DNA from: Epithemia pelagica
Taxonomy: Eukaryota > Bacillariophyta > Bacillariophyceae > Surirellales > Surirellaceae
Assembly (NCBI GenBank): GCA_946965045.2
Contig: OX337241.1
Coordinates: forward strand, 1,674,001 to 1,738,000
DNA length: 64,000 nucleotides
Reading direction: 5' to 3'
The notes beneath the pieces are model-generated. The model ran no database searches. It saw nothing but the letters and a program-made list of their open reading frames with translations, and had not been told where the DNA came from. Below are positions 21,385 through 30,894 of the stretch, one piece after another. A program made the position numbers and the translations under genes. Each line of letters starts with the position of its first letter. Positions within the stretch are counted from its first letter, which is position 1.

Positions 21385-23745
21385 ATGCTTTCCACCATGT
21401 CCCCCTTCCCTGTAGCGGGCTGGAAGGTCCATTCTGTCTTTGGAAGTCACTGTCTTGTATTGAAGGAGTCATTTCTGACAGCTTCCATTGAACAATGTCG
21501 AAAATGGGCGTCCGACAACCATCTCGACATCAATGGGACCTTCTTTCATGTGACTAGAACAACCCGTGGAGCTGATGAGTCTACACCTACTCTAAAGAGA
21601 TACCATGAGAAATATGAAGAGCTTTTTAAGTTCTGTTGTGTTATTGGTGATTGGAGGAGTGCCTGTTTGTTTGGTCGTCATGACAATGGTGACCGTCGTG
21701 TTTGTCCATCGAAGCCATGGAGTGCGCGACCAGAAACACTCGTGAAATTCATGCGGTGGAAGAGTTGGACGAAAAACACACCACTCACATTCAATAATTC
21801 ACCAGTTTGCGATGTGTACGGTGTTCCTATGAAGTGTGTTGGTCACTGGCACGATCCGGGCAATATTGACCAGTTATTCGCGGCAGTTGGATCGCTACAT
21901 CGTATATACGATGATTTGTGTACCGACACATACAGTGAAGTGTGTAATGAGTGTGTGACACTTAACAGTAATGTGTCACATGAAGAGCAGGGGCATACCA
22001 TTTGGCGGTCTTGTCGCGCGCATTCCGGCTCTCCCAAACTACGCCCCTACGGGAATCCTATGTATGCGCGCGTGTTAAATGCGGAAAAAATTCAAATGAA
22101 AAAGAAACTGGCATCTGAGCATATTTGCAAAGGCAATATTCGACTATTGCCTGGACACGTGCGCGATCTCCGGAATTACTTATGGTGCAAAGGTGATATC
22201 TATGGGATGATGCTCTACGTCATGAATCTGATTGGGATTTCCCTGTTTTTGCGCGCTTCAGAGCTTCTTGCGATTAAAAGTTCGGATTTTATCCGTGCGG
22301 GCCATATTGTCAAACCTCACGGAGTGTCTTCACTGGTAATCAAGATCCAAGGAAAGAACGACGACCGTCCAGTTTACATGAAGCTATTCCGGAATGATGA
22401 ATGTCCGGACTTGTGCCCTGTGCGTCATCTGCTCTTCTACGTCGAAGCTGCCGGCCTAGATGGAGATGACTCATACCTGTTCCTGCCGAAGAAGGCCATC
22501 ATGGACATTAGCCTGGGCAAGATTCGTCACAATGCACACATTGGGCCTATGTCATATCCTTCATGGCTCGCCGAGATGAAGAACATGATCTCTACAGTGA
22601 TACCTGAAGTGTACCATGATGAAACCAGTACAATTGGTACCCACACCCTAAGTAAAGTTGGGTACCTATTTGCTGTATGGGGTACGCTAAAGACCCTTAG
22701 CACCTTCGAGCGTGAAGCGACACGACAACCAATGGATAAAAATGGTGAGGTGAACCCTCACTATCCTACGGTCTGTTACTCGGATATCACGGCGGCGGCT
22801 CGGCACAAGTCGATTGCGACGGCTGCCTTGTACATCCAGAATAGCACTATGCTATTCTGGACGATACAAGAGCAGGGTGATCTTTGGACAAAGAACAGGG
22901 TGGCAACGTGGAAAATGAACTATATTGGCGTTTCTATGTCTGCGGTACAATCTATTTCAGCGTACTCACATGCTTTTCAGTTTCCTTTGTTTAAGCAAGC
23001 AGAGTTTTTCATTGAGAAGGAATTGGGTTTACCTTTGCTGAAGTCCGAGAACAGGGAACAGCGGTTGGTTGTTAGTTTTGGAGATGTCGATGCAAAGTTG
23101 ACAGATTTGGCAACTGTGAATGGAATTCTCAATGGCCAAGAGAAAACACTCATTAATCTACTGAACGAGAAGGAGCTCCCACCTTCTTTTACTACGAAGG
23201 TGGTGGGCCTCGTTCATGACATGCAGCGGAATGCTCTCGTTGCGGGACGCGAAGGAGCGAAGAGGGTGGCGGAGCAGCACTCTTCATCATCGGACTGTCG
23301 GAAACAACAACGGGTCAGCCAGCTGATGGAAGTCACTTGCACACCCAGAACACAACAACCTACCCAGCATTCACCTACGGTGCTGGTGACTCCTCCTACG
23401 GTGCTGGTGACTCCTCCTGCGGAAACAGGGCTAGGATTGTTTGCTAGATTGGAGATTACTCGAGACTTGGGGCATTGGAGGACGAAGTGGTCAAGGATGA
23501 AAAAATCAAAATCAAAGGCAGATAGAAGACAGATGATGAATTTCCTACGTGCACTTGCCGAGATCCCACGCTGTGAAATGAATGACGCGGCCAGGCAGTG
23601 GAAACTGAGGGTATTGAAGGTGTTGGAGTCGTTTGAGAATTGTGTGATGCATTGTTATGCTGGAGATAGAGGCAAATTCTGCATTGGAAAGCACAAGGGG
23701 GTGAAAGATGGATGCAACAAATGCACATGTGACAAGGGGGATTGA
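21385..23745 (+). CDS. Crypton-like tyrosine recombinase
   Basis: The 786-residue protein has the tyrosine-recombinase fold signature. Box I Arg is in LRASELL (R290), the box II His is in GTHTLSK (H420), the second His is in AARHKS (H474) and the nucleophile is in TAALYIQ (Y483). Strand cleavage and rejoining need R-H-R-H/W-Y; here the second Arg, expected at residue 423, is Ser. That change may disable the enzyme (one base could convert AGT to an Arg codon). The C-terminus is Cys-rich (about 765-786, CNKCTC) and may bind zinc or DNA. Upstream of the catalytic domain are about 250 residues without a recognised domain. The start at 21385 is the first ATG; another lies at 21397. Because there is no reverse transcriptase nearby, a Crypton is favoured over a DIRS element. 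Confidence 0.8.
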   Translation: MLSTMSPFPVAGWKVHSVFGSHCLVLKESFLTASIEQCRKWASDNHLDINGTFFHVTRTTRGADESTPTLKRYHEKYEELFKFCCVIGDWRSACLFGRHDNGDRRVCPSKPWSARPETLVKFMRWKSWTKNTPLTFNNSPVCDVYGVPMKCVGHWHDPGNIDQLFAAVGSLHRIYDDLCTDTYSEVCNECVTLNSNVSHEEQGHTIWRSCRAHSGSPKLRPYGNPMYARVLNAEKIQMKKKLASEHICKGNIRLLPGHVRDLRNYLWCKGDIYGMMLYVMNLIGISLFLRASELLAIKSSDFIRAGHIVKPHGVSSLVIKIQGKNDDRPVYMKLFRNDECPDLCPVRHLLFYVEAAGLDGDDSYLFLPKKAIMDISLGKIRHNAHIGPMSYPSWLAEMKNMISTVIPEVYHDETSTIGTHTLSKVGYLFAVWGTLKTLSTFEREATRQPMDKNGEVNPHYPTVCYSDITAAARHKSIATAALYIQNSTMLFWTIQEQGDLWTKNRVATWKMNYIGVSMSAVQSISAYSHAFQFPLFKQAEFFIEKELGLPLLKSENREQRLVVSFGDVDAKLTDLATVNGILNGQEKTLINLLNEKELPPSFTTKVVGLVHDMQRNALVAGREGAKRVAEQHSSSSDCRKQQRVSQLMEVTCTPRTQQPTQHSPTVLVTPPTVLVTPPAETGLGLFARLEITRDLGHWRTKWSRMKKSKSKADRRQMMNFLRALAEIPRCEMNDAARQWKLRVLKVLESFENCVMHCYAGDRGKFCIGKHKGVKDGCNKCTCDKGD

Positions 23746-24424
23746 TGGCCCCCTCTCACATTGTCTACAAGGCCTGAAGGTGGTTGTAAAGGTTGTCGCC
23801 TGTTACCCGTGGGACAGTAACAGGTGGGTGGTGGTGGGAACGACCATAAACACACAAAAACTGCATATTCTTGTTTATCTTAGTCTATTTGTTAACTCTA
23901 CATTGTTTTCTGTAGTCAAATGTGCCTTTTTGGTTTGTACATAGGCACAACAGACGACAAAAGACAAGACAAGAAAAGAAAAGGCATGCGACAAAGGGCC
24001 ATCACGAGACGGAAGGAGTTATGAAAACTTGGTCGCACTTATATGGAATACAGTTCTACTCATTAACCTAATGACCATCATGGATGCAACCATCAAATGG
24101 ATGATATGGTCCTACGGCCGAAAGCGCAACAACAAAACACAATCGAAGCTCGAAGCATGAAAAACGAGCAAAGTGCGCAAAAATCTGAGATTGAGTCGTC
24201 GGAAGTTCGGACAAAACCAATGGTCGGAAGGCGAAGGCGTAAAAGACCCCGGAAACAGCGCCCACGTGCTCGGTTATGGAGCAGAGGTGGGGCTCGAGAA
24301 GACACAGTACCACAGTGCAACGAAAAGTATGGGCCAAAACTGAACCGACTGAACCGCTCGTAATAGAATCTTTTACCACCGTGAAAGATCCTAGGTTAAG
24401 AATTCGAGGCCCGTAGAAGACCCC
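23746..24424. other. 3' non-coding part of the YR unit
   Basis: No credible gene. An 88-codon plus-strand frame and a 103-codon minus-strand frame overlap here, rich in Arg or Cys/Phe respectively; neither looks like a protein family I know. The segment probably holds the 3' UTR and right border of the element. Confidence 0.4.
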
Positions 24425-24482
24425 ACCTCGAAACTCGAATCTTGATTTTTGCCTCGATTTTTTTTTACCACCCCGATGCGCC
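24425..24482. repeat. right border repeat of YR unit and right TIR end of MITE
   Basis: 24425-24439 is the second copy of the 15-bp direct repeat. 24440-24482 continues as the outer part of the MITE right TIR, ending in GATGCGCC before TAA. Confidence 0.8.
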
Positions 24483-24485
24483 TAA

Positions 24486-24885
24486 GTTAGGAGTATACCT
24501 CACATCTTGCTTCGTGAGATAGCTGGGGGCGAGGCCCAAAAAAGGGGGTCTACTACGAATCATGGGGCACTTCATAATTTCCAGAGTTATCATGAGAATA
24601 TTGAGTAAATAATAGTAATTAATGATGAACCAAACACGATCGAGCGTAACAATTGAAACACGAATCGAAACTGCAAAGCACCAAGCACCCTCGCCCCTCG
24701 CCATCAAACTCACTTTGCGATTTTCGCGGCATTCATCATATTGTGCGTCCATCGCTCTGTGGTTGGTTGTCCCTGTCGTTCAGCTTCGAGAGAGTACAAG
24801 GACGATTGAGCCTGGTTTTGATTGTCTGAACACAGCCGACTTGACATCTGATCTTATTCCTTGATAGATTTGCAGGTATAGAAAG
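24486..24885. other. upstream region of the FYVE-SYLF gene
   Basis: About 400 bases of non-coding DNA that should hold the promoter and 5' UTR. The MITE right end lies 400 bases from the start codon. No firm promoter element can be named. Confidence 0.4.
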
Positions 24886-26796
24886 ATGATGTCCAATACA
24901 GTGGTGGCACATCATGCTCATCGCGAAATCAATCCAGAAGAAGTGGGACACGAAGTTCCCTCGTCGATCGATGACTCAAACAATGATCAGGGACAAGAAG
25001 ACTACCAGCAACACAACGGCATGATAGATGGGGCCCCAGTAGGATCAGCAACAGTGAGAGGAAACACAGGGGATGAGTCTCCCTCCAGGCCACAGCCCAA
25101 CAAGAACAACAACAGTGTCGCCACATTGAGTTCTCCGTGGCAATACGACGAAATGGCCAAAACCTGCTCTTCCTGTCACTGCGAGTTCAATCCTCTCAAT
25201 CGGCGTCACCATTGTCGTTTGTGTGGCAAAATATTTTGTCACAATTGTAGTTCCCAACGTGCCTTGGTTCCTCCCTCCAGCATTGTCTTGGTACCTCGCG
25301 GAGGAAAAAAGGCCAAAATCTCCAATAACGAAGCTTCCTTTTCACCGGACCATGACCCGGATCGGATGTTAACCTATTTGTCAGGTGGAGATGCCAATGA
25401 ACTGTTGTATGGCAAAGGCTTGGAAGAACGGTTCAAATTGGCTCGTGAACCACTACGAGTTTGCAAACCTTGTTTTCAACAATTGGCTCCCTTACAAGAA
25501 GATTTGAGAGCTTCCAATTCCAATGCGATGCGATTCAATCACATTGACCCCACCGATGCGCGACGACTTTTTAATAGTCCCATTGCTCATACACTGGGAC
25601 ACGAAATTCGAAAGGCGGCCTATACGCTCAACAATTTGCTACCCCAGCCTCGTCGGATGGGAGCCCTGGTACCAACCACTGCCTTCAACTCCACACTCAA
25701 CCAGGGAGACTTGTCAGAGTGCACACAGTGCAAGGAAGAATGTTCTACTATATCTCCTAATTTGGGAGATTGGGATGGCGTTCGTATACCAGCACGATTG
25801 TTGGAGGAAGCCAAGGGCATTGCGGTCATGACAGTGGTTAAAGGTGGCCTCGGTCTTGCTGGCTTTGAATTTGGAACGGGTCTTGTTGTAGCGCGGACGG
25901 GCGAAGGCGGACGCTGGTCGGCTCCGTCGGCAATTGGTACTGGAGGCATTAGCTGGGGTGCCCTCATTGGCGCTCAGGTATCGGATCATGTCTTTTTGTT
26001 GATGAATGATGCATCCGTGCACATGCTCTTTTCCAATAAGGGCAGTGTTCAATTGGGAGCCGATGTGGGAATTGCGGTAGGTCCCTTGGGTCGTGCCGTC
26101 GAAGGGAACTTGGGTGCCTCGGTGGGCAATGCTGTGGCACCCATTTATACCTATAGTTTGTCCAAAGGTTTGTATGCCGGAATTTCGTTGGACGGAAAAG
26201 TAATTTGTACACGAAATCATGTCAATGAGAAATTTTATGGCCGACCCGTGACAGGGCCTGAAATATTGGCCGGTGCCGTGCCTCTCCCCCCAGCGGCACA
26301 ACCCTTGTACGAAGCCTTGGCCCGGTGTCACGTCTATGCCTCCCAGTGGGAAAGCAGCCATCCTCATGCTGCAGGCAACAAGGCCAACATGAATGGCTTG
26401 CAACGAATTCAACAAGAGCATAGTTTGTATCAACAGCAGCATCAGCAACAACGACAACAAGTCCAATACAATCAGTTTCTCGACCCGGAACACGTAGGAT
26501 TGTTATCGTCGGCCTCATCGGCCGTGGTTCCTCCAAACGCTACTGCATTTCCCCAAGAAGAATTGGCAGCGCGACCGGAATATGGACAAGGTCCCTATCA
26601 AGACGACCATGCCGTCGGAATACCACCAGTTCAACAACAAGAACCTCAAGCAACAACTACTGACAGCCGCCAGAATGTGGTGATTGTTTCGACTACACCA
26701 CCAGCGGCGCCCCACCCAGAGGGGACTGATGCCATGTCCTTGTCTGACTCGTTTACGGGGACCATGAGTGAAATTACGGTTGATCCAGGTTATTGA
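24886..26796 (+). CDS. FYVE-SYLF domain protein (phosphoinositide-binding, endosomal)
   Basis: 636 residues. A FYVE zinc finger spans about residues 85-200: WQYDEM (WxxD), CSSC, RRHHCRLCG, CHNC and finally RVCKPC. It binds phosphatidylinositol 3-phosphate on endosomes. The finger carries an insert of about 60 residues between the third and fourth cysteine pairs. A SYLF (Ysc84-like) domain follows at about 303-475, with KGIAVMTVVKGGLG and a Gly-rich, Ala-rich core; SYLF domains bind phosphoinositides and, in yeast Ysc84, actin. The C-terminal 150 residues are Gln/Pro-rich and disordered. The same domain pair occurs in plant CFS1-type proteins linked to autophagy and endosomal traffic, so a similar role is inferred. 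The start is a double ATG at 24886/24889. Confidence 0.9.
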   Translation: MMSNTVVAHHAHREINPEEVGHEVPSSIDDSNNDQGQEDYQQHNGMIDGAPVGSATVRGNTGDESPSRPQPNKNNNSVATLSSPWQYDEMAKTCSSCHCEFNPLNRRHHCRLCGKIFCHNCSSQRALVPPSSIVLVPRGGKKAKISNNEASFSPDHDPDRMLTYLSGGDANELLYGKGLEERFKLAREPLRVCKPCFQQLAPLQEDLRASNSNAMRFNHIDPTDARRLFNSPIAHTLGHEIRKAAYTLNNLLPQPRRMGALVPTTAFNSTLNQGDLSECTQCKEECSTISPNLGDWDGVRIPARLLEEAKGIAVMTVVKGGLGLAGFEFGTGLVVARTGEGGRWSAPSAIGTGGISWGALIGAQVSDHVFLLMNDASVHMLFSNKGSVQLGADVGIAVGPLGRAVEGNLGASVGNAVAPIYTYSLSKGLYAGISLDGKVICTRNHVNEKFYGRPVTGPEILAGAVPLPPAAQPLYEALARCHVYASQWESSHPHAAGNKANMNGLQRIQQEHSLYQQQHQQQRQQVQYNQFLDPEHVGLLSSASSAVVPPNATAFPQEELAARPEYGQGPYQDDHAVGIPPVQQQEPQATTTDSRQNVVIVSTTPPAAPHPEGTDAMSLSDSFTGTMSEITVDPGY

Positions 26797-27546
26797 GTTC
26801 TTGCTTCGCTTTGAGCAACGACCAGAACAGGCCTCCCGAATGGCTCCCGTATGGCTATGGAAGAGAGTATTGAACACATTGTGGTCAAATTGAAATGAAG
26901 CCCTCTCTCAGATGTGGATGCAGGAATTGTGTACCTCCTACTATTATACTGTTTTGAGTATGCTTGCACACACGATGTATAACTATCCATAACCTTCCCA
27001 CAATTTCAAGGTTAAACACTCACAGACCTGCAAGACATGGCTGTGTTGTATCAGAATCTTATTGTACAAAATCGTGTGCTATTTTGGACGATCCGTGGAG
27101 TCGAGTGCTTCAAATCAAAATACCATACTTACTTGTCTGGTGACCAAATTTCCGACAAATCAACCGTGTCAGAACTTGTAAGCTTGACGTGTAGAGGTGA
27201 GGCATAAGGTATGAGAGAGAGCTATGTATCATATGGTTAGAATGAAAACTAGCGATCGGAAGGAAGAGACTGCCATCAATTTTCAGCTCCGATCACACGG
27301 CGGCTTCTCCACGCTTTGGATCGGAGTCTGGACTATCGGGCGCCTTCTGTAATGAATGTAAACACCATGTACATTCTAGTCATTCCCTGCAGGGAACTAG
27401 AAGTGACAAGAAGAAGAAAATAATCGATGTTGACAGAATACATCAGGCTTAAAAGTACATTCATTACACGTAGTATACAGGCAAGATGTGTGGTGTTACA
27501 ACATTCTTCCTTTCTAGTGGAAGGGGTGCTCCTGGTGTGCCGCTTT
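26797..27546. other. convergent intergenic region
   Basis: About 750 bases between two genes that point towards each other; it must contain both 3' UTRs. A CTCCGATC / GATCGGAG inverted repeat lies near 27285-27325. No gene is seen. Confidence 0.4.
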
Positions 27547-28224
27547 TCACGGAGCCGCGGCATGAGCTTGAGCCAAAAAGGCGGCAAACACGCGAGAAGG
27601 TCGACTCACTTCTTTTGATGCAAGGGATATTGCATTTTCCACGCTGGTATTATTGTTGCACATGGCCGTATCTTGCCAGTACTCAACAATTTGTACTAGT
27701 TGGCGACGACGCATGGCACGATCCTGAACAATTTTGCGATGTATCACTCGTTCCAAGCCCAGGCGATCGGCGGTCATCGAGACCCAGTAGAAGAAGGCAG
27801 ATTCATCATATGGATGCAGTTCGCAGCAAGTCATCTGTTTTTCATCTTCTTCCGTGGCCTCACAACATGCATTGTAGATCCGTTGAAAAATTTGTTGATA
27901 GGACATGGGATTTTTTCGGTGTTCCCGTTCGACTTGGATTACATCTTTTATTGTCTCCACATAAGTACTCTTGAAATCTTGAAGTTCAGTTCTACTCCAC
28001 CATAGTGGAGAGATATCTTCTCGGCACATCTTTGTGTTTTGATAAGCCTTGTTAGCCGTTTCGTCAAAGAAAACGCGACGGACATGGCTCTCTTTGCTCC
28101 CTCCTCTTGTTGCCTTTGGTCGATGTGGCTCTGACGCTACAACTTCGAACGTAGACGAAACAGAGTTGTCCTCAGAGGATTCTCTGTTGTAAGCCATGGA
28201 GCTTTGTTTAGTAGAGAGTCTCAT
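27547..28224 (-). CDS. diatom-family hypothetical protein
   Basis: 225 residues, no introns. It has the segment DISPLWWSRTELQDFK at about residues 70-85 and GLERVIHRKIVQDRAMRRR at about 155-175. I recall this pairing of an LW-SR-EL-FK segment with a GLE...R-RRR segment from a large set of diatom proteins of unknown function; that is memory, not a search. No catalytic, membrane or signal features are visible. The N-terminal 60 residues are Ser-rich. ATG at 28224 is the first in frame; another lies at 28197. It converges on the FYVE-SYLF gene. Confidence 0.75.
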   Translation of the reverse strand: MRLSTKQSSMAYNRESSEDNSVSSTFEVVASEPHRPKATRGGSKESHVRRVFFDETANKAYQNTKMCREDISPLWWSRTELQDFKSTYVETIKDVIQVEREHRKNPMSYQQIFQRIYNACCEATEEDEKQMTCCELHPYDESAFFYWVSMTADRLGLERVIHRKIVQDRAMRRRQLVQIVEYWQDTAMCNNNTSVENAISLASKEVSRPSRVFAAFLAQAHAAAP

Positions 28225-30135
28225 CCTTCCAGTTTTTCCAATGCGAGTAGAATTGTGTTCACAATCTCACAACAAAAGAAAAACGAGACTGGATATTGAA
28301 CATTTGCGATTTGCGCTTCGAATTTATGGGGTCCAACCAGTGATCATAATTCATAATGACTTGTGAAAGGATGAACTTTCACAATTACGAGTATTGCTAC
28401 TTGCTGTACTCGTACCCGCACCAATTATCAAGTGTACGAGTACAGTTAATACCAGTATTCTATGGCACCGACTACATGTCCGCTTTTTAGTGGTCTGCCT
28501 GTCAACTCTTGCATGGTCTGTCCCACTCACCAAAAACTCCAACTCCGCCAGAAAAAAACTGACCTTCCGTCTGGAGTGGCTGGCGTGCTTTGGCAGTTGA
28601 AAGTTGGCAGGCGCTCTGCTCAAAATATTCCTGTTCGGTCAGGGGTCATAAAATCGACGCACGCAACAAAATGAGGCAACGACCAAACCAATAACCAACA
28701 CCAAAACGGCCTCATGCTTCGTCACTGAGCATCTCATCTTTGTCAGCATGGTAAGTTCCACAAAGCTTAATCACTGCATTAGAATTGGACAATGGTTTGG
28801 GATAGGTTCTCACTTCTTCGCCACACTGCCATGTGTTTGTGCCGTTTAACATCCATTTTTGGTCCATTCAATGGGCGGCAGCTAAAATCAATTGTAGGAT
28901 TGTAGGATTCTTTTAGTATTCCATAGAGTTTTAAAGCTCAGTGAGATAGGATTAGTGGAGTAAACCATCCATTTCTCATCTGTTGCTCAGTTTGAGTCTT
29001 CAGTTGTTTGTGCTGTCGACTTGCTCCTCTTGGTCTGTTTTTATTGCCCGGAGCATGCCTGGTGTTTCGCAGCAGCATGCATGTGTGACTCTGCATGTTC
29101 CATAACAAAAGCAGGAAGAGAGTCATCCTAAAATAGGGGTGTAGGTTTAGTGTGTAGTTGTAGGTCAATTGCTCGCAAAGAGACAAGCCTAGGAATAGAC
29201 AAGGTGTTGTGGATGAGGGTGTGCTTTTAAACCGAGAACTACACGAGAAAAAACAACACTAGAAAAAGGAGGGATGGGGGCACAGCCAAACTCTATCTAT
29301 GGTCTATTCATGTCAAAAAATGTCAGTGGTATGCACGATGGAGAATGCATGGTCATGGTGCATGTCCATTGTCCATGACAAACAGAGACGAGAAAAGACG
29401 AGAAAAAATTGTGTGAGAATTGGAACTTGGAAGAGGGACGAACCAAGACCAACGGTCAAAGCGCGCACGTCTGCTCACAAGATTTCGAAAGGGTGATCCA
29501 GAAGGCCGGCGTGATCATTTTCATTTTGACTAGAAATTTTCTTCATAAACGAAAAAAAACGAAAATGAAAATGATTGGTGGCGGAGAGCGGCCGGACGGC
29601 TAAGAAGCGGACATCTAGTCGGAGGGTTATTAGATCCATCTCATTAGAATATTGGTTGGGAGCTAATGAGTGATAAGTTGACCTGCTCACGTGTCATGTC
29701 GGGTTGTTTGATGTTTGCGTGTTTGGTGATTGGATTTTGGATAATTCCCTGGATTCCGGAATTCCGAAGCATGTAAGAGGATTCGAGATGTCAACTACGC
29801 CCTACATAATATATTCATAGCCTAATACAAGTACTGGATCAGATCCTCTCGTTCTCGACTCTCGACTCGACTACTCGTACGAGTACTCGTATACTCGTAT
29901 GACTACGAGTATGGAACGGAGTGCGATATGCGATAATGATAATAATATTAGCGAAAAACGAACAGGGGACGAGCAAGTACTGGTTCGACATTCGACATCG
30001 TTCGAGTACCCTACGCCCACGCCTAGCCCAATCAAAACCCCCAATTCTCTTTACCACTTACTTCCAATAACTTGATTACACTTGGATTTTGGATTACAAA
30101 AAATTACGATACTCGTTGAGGAGGACAAAATCATA
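28225..30135. other. gene-poor stretch before the DIRS-like element
   Basis: About 1.9 kb without a credible gene. It contains the 5' flank of the hypothetical gene, an inverted repeat TCATTTTCATTTT / AAAATGAAAATGA near 29515-29575, and a palindromic CTCGTA-rich tract around 29865-29915. Frames here are short and on both strands. Confidence 0.45.
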
Positions 30136-30197
30136 TAAGGGCTGGGGATACCGATCCATGTACATCTAAGTAGGCTCAGTACAAAAGCTACGTAGTA
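30136..30197. repeat. left inverted terminal repeat of the DIRS-like element
   Basis: 62 bases pairing with 39415-39479. The match is nearly perfect for the outer 26 bases and resumes at CTAAGTAGGCTCAGTAC and CTACGTAGTA. Confidence 0.85.
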
Positions 30198-30894
30198 CGT
30201 AGGCACTCATCGATTCAACGCCTCACTGACACTCCATCATTCTGACTCCGACTTCTCATAGATCACCAAGTTTCAGACAGAGTCACAAACGCCAAAGAGT
30301 TCCAGCACATATGTTTGCTATGTACTGTTAAGTATGTAAGGGGAACTCCATCCTGATGGAGTGTGACCTAGGCGCCTCACGGGGCACCTACCGTAATTTT
30401 CGGTGTTTTGTACCCCTCGCATTCCCGTCCCCCCCACCCCCTCAGATGTACATGTCCCCATAACTTTTTATCTGCAGGCTCTTTCCTGGTGATAGGGTTA
30501 CCCCCACATTCCTCACGTTCCGAGCTTTCCATCACACTGCCTGACATTCCATGGAAGTGAATCAAAGAGGAGAAACAAGAGATACAGCATGATGGGTATT
30601 ATGCTTAGGGTTAAGGCTACGCGTTGAAGCACGGTCTTTCCCCTAGCTGGAATAGTGCGACCAATTCTTCTCTACTACTCCGATGTTGAAGTTGAATATT
30701 ACTATGAAAATAATTGTACCTTGCGTATGGAATCTTAAAAAAAATAGTAAAAATTCTCTTGGTCCTGTACCCCCCTCACTGATCCATGCACATTCCGGGG
30801 GTACAGGAATCCGAAAATTACGGTAGTCACAAGGATCGACGTGTTCAAACTGGCTGTCACAGTAAGAGACACTCTTACCCCCCGCAGCAAATTT
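30198..30894. other. 3' non-coding end of the DIRS-like element
   Basis: The 3' region of the minus-strand element. It contains an 8-bp-stem palindrome ACTCCATC-CT-GATGGAGT near 30346, and CTACCGTAATTTTCGG at about 30388 is repeated in inverted form at about 30813-30828. A GTACCCCC...GGGGGTAC hairpin (about 30768-30805) encloses GATCCATGCACAT, a word also present in the right terminal repeat. These may be remnants of the terminal/ICR structure or of the deleted YR tail. Confidence 0.4.

Larger units (their letters stand above)
21103..24424 (+). mobile_element. Crypton-like tyrosine-recombinase DNA element
   Basis: A unit of about 3.3 kb with a single YR gene is bounded by the direct repeats 21103-21117 and 24425-24439 (ACCTCGAAACTCGAA). 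Those repeats are the inner part of the host MITE's right TIR. One-gene YR elements without inverted repeats or reverse transcriptase are the definition of Cryptons, which integrate by recombination at a short shared sequence. The 15-bp repeat would then be the target/attachment sequence. The boundaries are inferred from the interruption of the TIR; the exact crossover point within the 15 bases cannot be fixed. Confidence 0.6.
9755..24482. mobile_element. TAA-flanked TIR element, interrupted by a Copia element and a Crypton-like unit
   Basis: Left end GGCGCATCAGGGTGG (9755) and right end CCACCCCGATGCGCC (to 24482) are inverted copies, matching over about 58 bases with few mismatches. TAA flanks both ends (9752-9754 and 24483-24485). 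Removing the Copia element with one GAGAG copy, and the YR unit between the 15-bp repeats, leaves an ancestral element of only about 1.04 kb, a MITE-like size. The right TIR becomes continuous only after the YR unit is removed, which supports the reconstruction. Its left TAA is shared with the neighbouring 708-bp MITE. Confidence 0.75.

Noticed and set aside
9755-24482. A 14.7-kb TIR transposon carrying the YR gene as its own transposase
   Set aside because: The right TIR is continuous only when the YR unit between the 15-bp repeats is removed, and without insertions the element is MITE-sized. It is kept as the alternative hypothesis.
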